Counted from the first letter of the stretch, positions 36,459-50,726 are shown. The stretch: DNA of 64,000 nucleotides from Hevea brasiliensis (GCF_030052815.1 NC_079505.1:67402211-67466210); one strand, 5' to 3'. Notes: generated by a model not told the origin, from the letters alone. Made by a program: numbers and translations.

Positions 36459-38066
36459 GTCATTTAAACAATTTTCTGGCCTTAACATATATATATATAC
36501 ACATATATGAATTGTATAGAATCTTGAAATAAACAAAACCTGAAAAGGTGATAACCTGAGGCAGATGTAAAGTTAGTAAAAAAAAGTTTATCATATTTAT
36601 TGCATGATTAGCCAAAGACTTATTTGTTTGAACACTATTAAGAACATCAATGCTCATTGGTCGCTAAAGAAACAAAGCCAGGCTTTCTAATTCAAGATTA
36701 ATTTGAGAATGATCTGAGAGCAATTGCTTTCTGAGGTAGTCATAGGCAACAATCATTGTAATGATTTCAACAAACCTATACTAACCCAGCAGGCGGTTCG
36801 GCCAGTCGGACCAATCATAATTGGAAAATGCAGATCATCAAACCCATCACATTACCAAAATGAGGCTTGCAAAGATTAGGAGCATGAATTCAAAACTTGA
36901 GAATTGTCTGACAACAGCAAGAATACTGCAAATGGTATTTGTGGTCATATCCAATGTACACTTTCAAGAATGAGGTCACATGATGAGAGGTACATTAGGT
37001 GATATTTTAGTGGCAGATGAGAAGGGTATGCACATGAGCTATTCAAGAAAAGAAAGAGCAGCAGTAGCCCATGAGGGGAAGGTGCGTGAACCCTATTAAA
37101 GAAAAGTATAAAAGCCTTTAATGGCAGGGAAGAGAAGAGAAGAGATCCCCTCGTGCGGCTCACACCCAAGCTATGTTCACTTCTGGATATTTGACCGTTG
37201 ACCAACCAGCAAAATGCACAGCTTAGAAAAAGAGGAATATTTGGTTCGGTGAATCCAATGCAGTAGCAGTAGCAGCAGCTGCCTGCAGCCCCACCACCCT
37301 CTCTTTTTTCGCTGTGTGAGGCCATTGGATCCCTTGCACGTGAGCTTCAATCTTGGTGATACTTTTATTACATTACATGGCACGTGGGGGTCGGCAAATC
37401 CTTTTTGTTAGATTAATTTTTTTTATTAATTAAATTTAGAATTGTGGAGATGTTAAGGTGTTTAAGCTGATTTGATTATGGAGATTCACGTGATTACTTT
37501 ATATTAGTGGGTTTAATTTTGGTGATTAAGTGAAAGCTCACTCAATCCTTTCTACAAAATATTATTTATTAATAACATTCCTTTTCATTTGTTCTTTTAA
37601 CCAATTTTAATTTAAAAGAAATATATTTTAATTTTTTTTAAGAAATTAAATAATTGTGGAAAAAGGTGCTCCCATTTTAGGTTTCCTACTTGTCCAGGTT
37701 TCTTGGTGCCTTACTCTTGAAGATCTGTTTGTGCTTTTATAATGCCATGGAAAATGAAATGGCAAACTCATATTTTTAATCTAAATGAATTGCAAAGTGC
37801 ATTATTGCAATTGAATATTAAAAGAGTTTAATACTTAAATATTTATTTAATAATCAAATATTTATCTCAAGTTTAAATTTTAATGTATTGTCTTTTTTTA
37901 AAATAATTTCTTTTATAAAAAAATATTAAAAGATTTTCTATTTCACAAATGTGTCACCAAATTTAATATATTTTTAATATAAACAATAAATTACTATCGT
38001 ACTAATGATATTTGTTTCCCTCCAGCAAAATATAAATTCTAAAAGAATTCAAATTTGGCAACTCGA

Positions 38067-38840
38067 AATTACTAAATAACTAATAAGAATTTATCAATGT
38101 GCCCCCATTATGTTAGTGGCTTAATTCATTTTTTTTTAATATTACCTTTGTAAAAATATTTTTCGTATTTTTTAACATTTGAACATTCAAAAGATTTATC
38201 AATAAAAAAATATATTTCTAATCAAAGAAAAAATTAACTAATTTTTAAGGAAAATGACTTCCTCTTTTTAGAAAGAAATTCACTTTCTAGATTTCCATAA
38301 TCTTATTGAAATATGAAAGCACTTATATATGTATGAGATAAATACATATCATTAATTTAATATTAATCAAATAATGAAAAATATTTTCATAGAAAACATT
38401 TTCTTAGAAAATAATTTTCATGAAAATTTTTTTTTATATATAAATTAATTTTTATAAAGCAAACGGAGCCTAAGACTCTAACTTGAGAATTTTAAACATG
38501 ATTCAATATCAATTACTAAATAACTAATTAAGAATTAATCAATATACCCCATCATGCAAGTGACTTAATATATTTTTTTAATACAATTGATCACATCTAA
38601 CACTCAAATTTGAAACTTTGTAGTTCTAAATATGACTCAATTTTTTTTTTTATATATATAAAGGGATTATAGAAGTGCGGATTTGAATTTATTACTTGTT
38701 AAGTAAATAATATGTCTTTTACCATTAAATCAAGTCAGAATAAGCGACAACTCAATATCAATTAGTAAATAACGAATCAAGAATTAATCAGTCTACCCCG
38801 TATTACGCAAGGGCGCTTTATCCATTTTTCGACATAAGTG
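38067..38840 (+). repeat. three spaced direct repeats of about 75 bp
   Basis: Copies at 38067-38140, 38511-38584 and 38761-38838 share actaaataacta..aagaatt.atcaat....cccc followed by a ttaatt.a(t)n stretch. They are imperfect and separated by unrelated sequence. They look like a local duplication of an older repeat. Confidence 0.55.
38641..38747 (-). mobile_element. SINE-like repeat, copy 2
   Basis: On the minus strand it reads ttctgacttgatttaatggt, a spacer, then aataaattcaaatccgcact and an A-run. It follows the same layout as the copies at 20325-20420 and 40571-40677 but is more diverged in the B-box-like segment. It lies between the second and third of the local direct repeats. Confidence 0.45.
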
Positions 38841-40570
38841 TCTCTGTTGTAAAATTTTAGAAAAGAGGAAAATTAGTTTTTTCTCCATTAAGTTGTGCTT
38901 TTTCCAAAATTCAAAGACTAAGGTTAAGGTAACGAAAATAGTAGCTCAAATTGTAATACTTAAAGCAATAATTTGAACAAATAGAATTCACATACATATA
39001 CATTTAAAGCATTAGACTTTCTTATTTGAGAGAGGATAAAATACTTGCATTAAAATATAATAATTAACGACTATATACAAAACATGATAAAAAAAATAAT
39101 AAAGAATGGGACAAATCAGAAGAAGAAAACAAAGCATTGAATTGCAAGGAGGAAAAAGAAATTTTTGTTACTTTAGGGTTCTACCTATTTCCACAGCCCG
39201 AATGGCTGGATATCTATGTGCTAAAATAAGCCAAGACAAAGACCTATAACCTTGAGAGTTGTTACAAAAATTCAATTTGTAGCTGATTTTATTGAAAACT
39301 TGCCTAGAAAAGTGCCATAGAAAATTTATTTTACACTTGGATATTTAGTTACAGCTTGATCACAGCAAAAAAGAATAGAGTCTACACGTAGTAGTCTAAA
39401 CATCCACTTGCCCAATTAATTTGTCATTAGTGATTATGTTATGCCCAACTCAAAGCTAGGCATCTTAGGCCTTATTAAGATATTAGTTGAATTTTCTTTT
39501 CTTTTCTTTTTTTTCTTTTTAATCAAATTGAAAGAAACTCTTATTCCTGTTTTTTTGGTAAATTTGTTTCTCCAAAAGAAGAGCCACACTTTGTCTTGTT
39601 TTGTGGCCTGATATGATTGATGACCGAAAGTTTGAGAGTTCTTAATATGAGCAGTTGAGTAGCACAAGTCGTTAAAATTAAATTTTATAAAAAAAAATAA
39701 GTAATAATGAAATAAAAAAATTAAATAAAAATTTAATATACATTTATATATATTTATATTTTTTTCATAAATATATGCAAGTAATTTTTTTTTTTCATTT
39801 AATTAGGGGCGGTCATGGCACTTGTCAATTCCTTTAATTTCGTTAACAAAAATAAGTCATTTAAGTAGAATTTACTCTTGAAAATTGACTTAAAGTGGAT
39901 GTGTTTAAAGACTTACTAATCTCTCACAAGATTATCCCTTAATAATGTAAGATCATAACGTTCTCACATCACTTAGGGGCAACCTGCTTAATAAGAGGTT
40001 AACAGCCTCGCTTTGCAAGAAGTGAATTTTATCCAGATAGGTTCTTCCTTGTGTAGTTTGTATCAGTTCCAAAATCAAATGTATGAAAAAAGAATAGCAA
40101 ACCCCAAGATTAGCCTTGGCTAGGGCATAAAGGCAGCAGTACTGCAGTGAGATCCCTCAAAATAAGATGGGCTGTGGGTAACTGCTAGTGCTTAATGAGT
40201 TGTGTTTGTCTTGTCTCTTTCTCATAGGTTCTTACCACAAAATTATAGTGGAAGCACAGCTTCTCTTTAGTGGAGTAGTTGATTATTGAATGTTGTCATG
40301 TTTGATTCCATAAATTCCTGTTTTCCTCGTACTTGTCTATTTTTAACTTTTATCATCACTTGGATGATACCTACTTTCATAATAACCCCTAAATTCAGAT
40401 CATCATTGAATTAGTATATTAATACGAAATTTACTATCTGTCACACACAGATTCAATAACCCCTAAATTCAGACGATCATTGAGTTAGTTATATACACAT
40501 CAAGCCAGTGTCTTCATCAGGAATGTGTGTAATATTCAAAATCTTTATAGAAAATTTAATGTCTCCAGCT

Positions 40571-40677
40571 TGGTCTGATTTGATTCAGTAATTAAAGGTA
40601 TATACTCAGCTGGCAGATTTTAAGTTCAAGTCCCCACTCCTCCAATCTTTCTATAAAAATAAAATAAAATAAAATAA
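40571..40677 (+). mobile_element. SINE-like repeat, copy 3, with target duplication
   Basis: It reads tggtctgatttgattcagta near the start, a B-box-like GTTCAAGTCCC at 40624-40634, and a (TAAAA)n tail. It is flanked by 19-bp direct repeats, 40552-40570 and 40678-40696, matching at 16 of 19 positions. Long imperfect target duplications and an A-rich tail are the signature of LINE-driven retroposition. Confidence 0.6.
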
Positions 40678-40695
40678 AAATTTCATGCCTCCAAC

Positions 40696-41530
40696 TAGCG
40701 CTGTTCAGTTCCAGTTTGGTTTGGGATTTACTTAGGAACAGGAACCAAATCAAAATTTAGATACAATTTCGGTTCGATTCTTTATTGTTTTAATTTCAAT
40801 TCGGTACGATTCTCAGTTTTTCAGTTTTAGTTCGGCTCGGTATGATTCCAGTTCAATTCTCGATTTTTAAAATAATTTTATGCAATTATTCCCTTAAAAA
40901 GTCATACTTAAATTAATATTTAAGTTTTGAATTTGGTTATTAATATATAATATATCATATAATATATCTTTTAACTATACCTAAATTATATAATCTTTAA
41001 CTATAAGGCACATATATAATTTAGGATTAAATATATTATATACTATACTAATATAAGTATATCATATAATATACATTTTAACTATTTATTAACCATATAA
41101 TATTTAACCATAAGATACAAATATAATTAAGAATTAATATATATATATATATATAAGATAATAATATATTTATAATTAAGAATTATAAGATAATTTAATG
41201 TATTTTTAATTAAAATTATTAAGAAAATATAAAAAAATAAATATAATATTAAGTTGTATGTCGTTCATAATTATATATACATATATAAATATATATAATT
41301 ATATTGAAAATATATAATACATCTAAAAAAATATAGAAAAACATATGTATAAATTCGATTCTCGGTTCGATTCTGATTTGATACGGTTTCTATTCGGTTT
41401 CGATACGATTCTGGTTCTGTTCTTAATGAAAAATCAAAACTGAACCAAAATATCAAGATAAATTCGATTCGTATCAGTTCGGTACAATTCTTTGATTCGA
41501 TTTGATTCTCAATAACCGTTCACAGCCCTT
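40696..41530 (+). mobile_element. hAT-like MITE, copy 1
   Basis: This 835-bp non-coding element has ends TAGCGCTGTTCAG and, read inward from the right, AAGGGCTGTGAACGG. Its subterminal regions are full of GGTTCGATTC-type repeats in both orientations. The flanking 8-mers are CCTCCAAC (40688-40695) and CCTCCAGC (41531-41538), one mismatch, consistent with a hAT target duplication. The interior matches the reverse complement of 48715-49490, for example ctcgatttttaaaataattt and aagtatatcatataatatac. Confidence 0.65.
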
Positions 41531-41538
41531 CCTCCAGC

Positions 41539-42500
41539 CCTTAATTTCCCCTCCAGCTATTTATCCTATGATTTTTTCTTTCTTTTCTTTCCTGGTTACA
41601 TGTACATGGAGTCCTTTATGCACTTTTGTTAATAGTTTTGAATTTTGAAGTCAAAGAAATAATGCCATTTTAGGACGAAATGGAAAATATTTTAAAAAAG
41701 GCAAAGCTTTCGAGGCAAAAAGAATTTCTAAATTAAGAAAAGGTGCAATATAATAGTAAAATCCTACTTTTAAGTTGTTTATTTTTTCCCAGCTAACATC
41801 ACCGACTAATTAATTAATTTAATATATAAAATCTAACATGAGAAAATTCTTATTTAAATTTTATTCATCGAGAATTAAAATATAAATATGTAAAACTCAA
41901 ATATTTAATAAGTGAGTCTCATTTTATATTTTAAATTTATAATAGATTAAATTTAAATAAGAAATATCTCATTATACGATCATTTTATCTAAATTGATCA
42001 AGTGGGTGATGTGTATATATGTCTTCCTAATTACAAAACTATATTTAGAGATATATGTAAATGATCAACATTGCTGGATTAATTTATATCAGGTTATAAA
42101 TTCAAATCTTGATAGTCTCACTTTTAAGAATTTTGGTATGCTAAAAGATGAAAAATCAAAGAAAGAAAAAGGGGTTAAAACTTAACATAAAAAATAATGT
42201 ATAAGGTAAAGGCAGCTAGTTCAAGAAGAGAGCTTAGTTAGTTTAGCAATAGAGCTCATAAGCCAAGGAGATTAGAAACATTAGTTTAAAGAGGCCGAAG
42301 AGAATGGGAGACACGGAAACAGCGCCCACGTTCTCCTCATATCTTACTTTCTCTCTTTTATTAAATTAATACAATAATCTCTCTCTCTTTCTCTCTCTCT
42401 CTCTCTTTCTCCCTCTCTCGTACAGGCATAGTAAACCCCTTATGGCACTCCCTACTCACAAAATGTTGTGTATCCTTCCAAGTAATAAATATACAACCCT
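41539..42500. other. spacer upstream of the PLATZ gene
   Basis: No gene is recognised. 41800-41990 is AT-rich, and a 63-codon open frame (41994-42185) looks incidental. A CT-rich stretch at 42376-42420 lies in the presumed promoter of the PLATZ gene. Confidence 0.3.
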
Positions 42501-42517
42501 TCCTCTCTTGTGAACCT

Positions 42518-42542
42518 CCATAAATACTCTCATCTCCATACC

Positions 42543-42573
<31 letters not shown>

Positions 42574-42574
42574 T
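42518..42574 (+). promoter_or_regulatory. TATA-like box and CT-rich leader of the PLATZ gene
   Basis: CCATAAATAC at 42518-42527 is a TATA-like sequence about 130 bases before the start codon. It is followed by a (CT)n tract at about 42548-42574 that would fall in the 5' leader. Pyrimidine-rich (CT)n patches are common just downstream of plant transcription starts. Confidence 0.4.
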
Positions 42575-42650
42575 CATCTTCTCTTCCTGCTAGCACAACC
42601 ATCTTGATAACAGCTCAAGAGGGCTTGCCTTGTTTTTGGTTTATGTGATC

Positions 42651-43812
42651 ATGGTGAGTTTCTCTTTCTCTCTTTCTCTTGTTATAATTATCAATCTCTA
42701 GTACAATTCTTATTTAATATGGATTTATAAGCGTTGATAATTGCTTAAAATTTAACAGGGAATTCAGAAGCCCGCATGGTTGGAAGCTCTCTACTCACAG
42801 AAGTTCTTCGTGGGTTGCTCTTATCATGAAACTGCAAAGAAGAATGAAAAGAACGTTTGTTGTTTAGATTGTTGCATTAGTATTTGCCCTCACTGTGTTC
42901 CATCTCATCGCTACCATAGGCTTCTTCAAGTTCGCCGATATGTCTATCATGATGTTGTGAGATTGGAAGACCTCCAGAAGCTTATAGATTGCTCAAATGT
43001 GCAGGTTATTGTGCTAAATAGGGCTAATTAATTTTCTTTCCTGATATCAATTGTACTCCTTCCATAATTCAGTTCATAATTGGCTAACTCAATTAGTTTT
43101 GATTAATTTGATCTAGGCCTATACCATAAATAGTGCCAAAGTAGTGTTCATCAAGAAGAGACCTCAGAACAGGCAATTCAAAGGCTCTGGAAACTATTGC
43201 ACTTCCTGTGATAGAAGTCTTCAAGAACCCTTTATTCATTGCTCTCTAGGGTGCAAGGTAAGCCTGTCAAAATTTTAATTTATCCTTATGTTTTTACTTG
43301 AAAATTGCTAGTAGGATTTTCTCGGATAATCACATGAAATAATCAACTCTATTATCAATTCAAGAAATTGCAATTGAAACATAATTAAAAATCTACAATC
43401 TTGGAGAGGGTATCTTAGTTCATAATCATACATAATTTATTTGTGTGATTCATTTTTATTATTATAGGTGGAGTTTGTGCTGAAACACTATAAGGACCTC
43501 TCTCCATACCTAAGGAAATGCAACTCTTTAACACTTGGTCCTGACTTCTTCATCCCTCAAGACATGGGAGACGATGAGATGACGAATGAGACGCCACATT
43601 CGACGATCGTGGACTCCGACGAGCCGATGAGTTGGTCTTCCGGCTCATCAGCATCGGAGAATATGAGCATGGCATGCACTCAAGAGATTGTACGGAGGAA
43701 GAGGAGTGGATTATACGTATGTGGAAGATCAGCTAATAAGGTTTCGGATGAGGACATGGCTACTAGCATGAGTAGAAGAAAAGGGATCCCTCATCGATCT
43801 CCTTTGTGTTAA
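42651..43812 (+). CDS. PLATZ-family zinc-dependent DNA-binding transcription factor
   Basis: Exons: 42651-42653 (only the ATG), 42759-43004, 43117-43257, 43468-43812. They encode 244 aa, and all introns are GT-AG in phase 0. The first zinc-binding set follows the family pattern exactly: C21-x2-H24-x11-C36-x2-C39-x4-C44-x2-C47-x3-H51-x2-H54. The second is C111-x2-C114-x10-C125-x3-C129. The core also has RRYVYHDVVRL and VFIKKRPQNRQFKGSG, typical of plant PLATZ proteins. The C-terminus is acidic then Ser-rich (DEPMSWSSGSSASENM) and ends with a basic stretch. PLATZ proteins bind A/T-rich DNA and mostly repress transcription, in the nucleus. AATAAA follows the stop at 43815-43820. I cannot assign it to a named member. 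Confidence 0.93.
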
Positions 43813-43820
43813 TGAATAAA

Positions 43821-45832
43821 TTAGCAAAATTATTAACAAAAACAAGAAAAATTTTAATTACCACTGCTACTATAATTAATCTTTAGTTTAATTTGATATT
43901 TTGACTGAATCAGTCCCTTCAAATGTTCTATCTCTTTCTTTTCAATTTAAGTTAATTAATCACTTGGTCGGGGGGTTTTGTCTTAATGGCATCACGTGAT
44001 TCCCAATTCCAAGATATGGTTTTGTACATTTTTTCCATTTTTTTATATGATTATATTAATTATTAAAGTCATCAAATCGAGGTCCATTTTGTTCCACATA
44101 TACTTGTACACTACAGGAAACATGTCGTACGTTTATTTATTTGTTGGCATAGGTATTTTACAACTTTTATTTTTACCATGGCTAAGATGGCTCTTGGGTG
44201 AATTTTTGCTACCTAAAATTTATTATTAACCATTGAATACATTTAATATAAATTTTACATATAATAAATTTAATAATTATTAAATTAAATATTTATATAA
44301 AATTAATTAAAATATTTATAAATCTAATTCAATTTTTTTATGGGTGCAAATATACACTCATTCAATTTTAATTAACCTTTAAAATAAAATTGTTGCAGGA
44401 TTGGTATTTAATCTATTAAGTCATAAGAGGGAGAGAGCAGCATTAGAAGAAATAAAATTAAACTGTGATTATTAAGTGTATTACTTATAGGGAAGAAAAA
44501 TCCTTAATTATACTTGCTTAGTTAACAGTCATGATGGAGGAGAGAGCTTCCTTTGACTGCTACACACACAGCAATGTCGCTCCTCGAAGGGAGAGTCTGT
44601 CTTGTGATTTAATTACTGCCATTTTTGACCAGTCAAATCCTTAAGAAGGACTCGTACAAAAATTAATTAACAACTTAATGCAACTAGCAATTCTTTTTTA
44701 TAAACTTAATTATTTTGTTTGATGAATATTTTATTTAAACATTTAATATTGCAAGATTTGATAGAGAATATTGAAACTTAATTTAAAAAATAACAGAATT
44801 TGATTGAAATTTTTATGTTGTTCAAATCTTATATTAAAAAGATTTAAAAGTGAAACTGAACCCATATTGAAATTTGAATTTTATCAATGACATTATGTCC
44901 TTTTAAATATTAAAAAAAATAAATGGCAAGTTTCAAAATATAAAATAAAATAAAATAAAAAGGGGCATGAATGTGGTCCACCACATGTCTGACTAGGACT
45001 AGCCCGTGCTCGGGAAGGAATATAGTTAAATAATTTAAAAATTCATTTATTTTTTGAAAAATATTTTTTATATTTAAATTATTTAAAAAAGTAAATTAAT
45101 AAAAAATATTTTTATAATTAAAAAATTAAATTATTTTTAAAATAATAATTTAAAAAAAATAAATTATTTTTTAAACTTTTATGAACTTATTAAAATGATA
45201 AAACACTTAAACATATAATATTAATTTAATATTTCAATTAAACAATGAAAATTTTTTAAAAATATATTTTTCATAACAAAAATATTATGTATAAATTATT
45301 TTTCACAAAATAAATAGAATTTTAAGTTTTTTTTCCAATAATTGCATGTGTTTATATATTTATATATAATTTAAATTAAATTTTAAATGATTTAAAAAAA
45401 TTAAATTCAAATAAATGACATATCATATCGCTATTATATAATCTTTTGAAGTTAATATGCTAGCTAAAATACATATAAAGTTAAAATTATGTTGATATTT
45501 AATTTAATTATTTGGTATGCATGGTTTTAATGAATGATAGATAAATTTACGTCTATATTTTTACTAAAAGGTTTTGTGATATTCTAAAATTTTATTTTAA
45601 TTTTTATTTTCATATTTAAGATGGCATTAGATTAATTTTGAGACATATACTTTCAAAATTTTATATTTAAGCGACAAAATAAATAATAATGTTGAAATTG
45701 TTGACGTGAAATAGTCTTTAATGTCACATTATTTTTTTTTCTTTTTTAATATCTTTTGTCACATCACGAAGTTACCAATTTTAGTGGTCATTAGTCACCT
45801 TGACACCTAAAATTTTGTTTGGATGGGTGAGA
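43821..45832. other. AT-rich spacer downstream of PLATZ
   Basis: No gene is recognised. A small G/C-richer patch with a repeated agagag theme lies at 44420-44640. 45040-45330 is nearly pure A/T. The open frame 43996-44229 encodes a hydrophobic low-complexity peptide and is probably incidental. Confidence 0.3.
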
Positions 45833-45953
45833 GTACTAATGTTGGAATATCACAAGTCTTCACTGGTACTAATGGTGGAATAGTCTTCAATTGTACTAAT
45901 GGTGGAATAGTCTTCAATTGTACTAATGGTGGAATATCACAAGTCTTCAATTG
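45833..45953 (+). repeat. four-copy minisatellite
   Basis: Four tandem units begin gtactaatg(g/t)tggaata and end gtcttca. The two outer units are about 33 bp and carry an extra tcacaa. The two inner units are 27 bp, lack it and are identical to each other. Confidence 0.85.
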
Positions 45954-46052
45954 AAAAAAGAAAATCCAACTCCGTTTCTCTCTTTAATTTCTCTATATCA
46001 ATCTCCCTCTCCCTTTCCCTCTCCCAGTCATTCAAAATCTCTCTTGGACTAA

Positions 46053-46836
46053 GGGCCTGTTTGGTTTAACTGTTAAATACAACTGATAGGCATTGGTGAT
46101 AGTATTCTTGTTAGTGATAGCGATAACCGATAGTGATGATAAATTGCTTTATGTTAAGTGTTTGGTAAAATTATATTTAGCTGTTACTGTTGATATGTGA
46201 AATGACTAATAAGGGTATATATCATATAATTTATTTTATTATTTAAATAAATATAAAATTATAAATTTATTACATTATATTAAATATATAATTATTAAAT
46301 TAATATATTATATTATTTAAATAAATATATAATTATTAATCTTTTATATTATATCATTTATTTTATTATTGAAATAAGAAAATAATTATTTTTTAAGATA
46401 ATTAAATAATTTTAAAAATATAAATAAAATAATAAAATAATTATTATTGTTAATAGAAAAATTTATAATTAATTTTAAGTTTTTAGATATAAATAAATAT
46501 TTTATATTTTATGTTATTAATAAAAAATATTTTATCAAAATTAAAATACGTTAATTAAAATGTTAAAATTTAAAATGAAAAAATAAAAATATTAATAATA
46601 TTAATTTTCTAGTTAAATAAAAAAGGATAATATGGTCAAAATAAAAAATAAAACCAAATCATTTATCACCGATGAAAACAATCTAAAAATAGAGTGATAC
46701 AAACCGCAAGTGATGGGTATCATATCGGTTGCCCATCGCCTATCACTCTATTTTTGAGCTTGCCAAACACTATAGTTTACCTGTTTGGGTGTCTATCAGC
46801 TATCAGCTGCACCCAACAGGTAAACCAAACACCCCC
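46053..46836. mobile_element. PIF/Harbinger (Tourist-type) MITE
   Basis: The ends are GGGCCTGTTTGGTTTAACTG and, read inward from the right, GGGGGTGTTTGGTTTACCTG, a terminal inverted repeat matching at about 17 of 20 positions. TAA flanks it on both sides (46050-46052 and 46837-46839). A 3-bp TAA/TTA target and GG-rich ends are typical of Harbinger elements. The 784-bp interior is AT-rich and non-coding, and both subterminal regions carry ctgatag motifs. Confidence 0.7.
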
Positions 46837-46838
46837 TA

Positions 46839-48714
<1,876 letters not shown>

Positions 48715-49490
48715 TAGGGCTGTGCACAGTTTTAGGATTCCGAAATCAAAAAATCATATTGAACCAATGGAAATTGTACCGAATCAATATTATTTTGATA
48801 TTTTGATTCAAATCGGGATCGTACTAAAATCGAATCAAAACCATATTGAACCGAGAATTAAATTTATATATATATATATTTATAAATTTTTAGATATCTT
48901 ATATATTTTAATATAATTATTTATATTTATATATGTACATATAATTATGAACTAAATATAACCTAATATTATATTTTAATTTATACTTTTTTAATAATTT
49001 TAATTATAAATATATTAAATTATCTTATAATTCTTAATTATAAATATACGATTACGATTATACTATATAAATGTTAATTTATAATTATATTTGTATCATA
49101 TAATTAAATATTATATAATTAATAAATAGTAAAAATGTATATTATATGATATACTTATACTACTATATTATCTAATATACTTAATCATAAATTATATATT
49201 CACCTTATAGTTAAGGATTATATAATTTATAAATAGCTAAAAAATATATTATGTATTAATAATCTAATTCAAAACTTAAATACAAATTTAAATATGACTT
49301 TTTAAGAAAATAATTATATAAAATTATTTTAAAAATCGAGAACCGAACTGGAATTGTATTAAACCAAATTGAAACAAAAAATCATATCAAACTGGAACCG
49401 AAACAATAAAGAATCGAATCAGAACCGTACCAAAATTCTAATTCGATTTCAATTCCTAAACAGACTCTGAACCGAACTGAAACCGTACAT
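48715..49490 (-). mobile_element. hAT-like MITE, copy 2 (opposite orientation to copy 1)
   Basis: It starts TAGGGCTGTGCACAGTTTTAGG, matching the far end of copy 1, and its reverse complement follows copy 1 across the interior (tcttaaaaagtcatatttaaa, tatcatataatatac, GGTTCGATTC-type motifs at both ends). The right end is worn (around gaaaccgtacattctg) and I could not find an 8-bp target duplication. It is non-coding. Confidence 0.65.
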
Positions 49491-50721
49491 TCTGACTCTA
49501 TACTATAAAGATATGCCTAGTTTTCTTTTTTGTCTGTTTCAAATTATATATTGCTTTCATTTTTTAAATAATAGTTTTTGTATTGGTTTACTAATATCCC
49601 CATATTTGATACAGATTAAAAAAGTAAAATATATTAATTCCAAGAATAATTTAGAAACCTAAGTTATTTAAATTTTAATAAAGCAATATTAGTAGAAGTA
49701 TATTAACAAAAGATTAAACAAAATTTATTGTTTTAATAATATTAATTGCATTTTCTTAATCTATGTGAAAATATAAATGAACTTATTTTTTAAATAATAA
49801 TTTATGTATTAGCTTATCAATATGTCCATACATTAGGTCTCCTCTCTCTCCCTTTTTTTTATCCTTTAAAATTTTTTCTTGGACAATCATTGGTGGATTT
49901 TTCTCCGATGGCTATTCTCAAATCAATTTTCTTTATTTATTTTGTTATTTTTTAATAAACATTTATATTTGTATCCGTTTGAAATATATCTAAATTTTTC
50001 TCATTAGATTTGTATTCGTTAGGACCAAATATGAGATTCTCTTCCCAATATTAAGTTATTTTCTCCCCATTATTGGGGTCTTATCTTCCCCATTAACACA
50101 GTTTTGTTCATTTTTTGAAGTATTTGGATGGACTCTTTGGTAGTATGATTTGTTAATTTCTTTTAGTTAGAGATTTTGAATTTTCAGATATGAGTAATGA
50201 TCTTCTGTGGAATGGAATCACCGGAGAGTTGTCTACAGTTCATACTTGGGCAAAGATGACTTAATCGGCATGAAAAAGGGGCAACTTTCGTCTAGTTTGT
50301 GATTGGATGTAACTATTAAGATAGAGTGACCCCCGGAAAGGTAACTCAATAGGAATTCTCTCTATCACCTTAGTCTGTCTTGACTTTAACTCTTTTTGGT
50401 ACTTGCTGGTTGGGCAAATCTAAGTTCTCTTCTGGTCAACTATCCACCCAGTCAAGGCCCTAGGAATGACATTTGAGCCTAGGCCTTTTGTCCCCATAAG
50501 ATCTTGTAGAAGACCAAAAAATGCAAGATCGCCCCTTTTGGTTAAGCAGCTGTCAAACCAAACTGAATTGAATGGCTTTCGTTGTTCGGAGATCTGATGA
50601 GCCATGTTATGATAACAAATATTTTTTCACCCTAGGAAAGGAAAATGAGTGGAGTTTGTAGTGTGATTTATTCCTCTATTGACATTTGGTGATTTAATCT
50701 CTTCTATATGTCACAAAGGTA
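49491..50721. other. spacer left of Copia element 3
   Basis: 49560-50120 is AT-rich. 50170-50640 is more balanced in composition and contains a 61-codon minus-strand open frame (50420-50605) with no motif I recognise. It may be a decayed transposon fragment, but I cannot assign it. Confidence 0.3.
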
Positions 50722-50726
50722 GTAAT

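Larger units (their letters stand above)
36459..40551. other. spacer downstream of the methyltransferase gene
   Basis: AATAAA at 36528-36533 may be the polyadenylation signal of the methyltransferase gene. 36780-37400 is richer in G/C and contains overlapping open frames (36945-37325 on the minus strand) without a known motif; it could be a decayed promoter or gene end. The remainder is AT-rich. It contains the three direct repeats at 38067-38840 and a SINE-like copy. No further gene is recognised. Confidence 0.3.

Noticed and set aside
36945..37383. Overlapping minus-strand open frames of up to 126 codons
   Set aside because: They are Leu/Ser-rich without a domain, with no start context or splice partners. 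They may reflect local composition only.
40624..40634. Possible tRNA gene because of the B-box-like sequence
   Set aside because: No cloverleaf or acceptor stem can be drawn. The A-rich tail and target repeats fit a SINE-like retroposon better.
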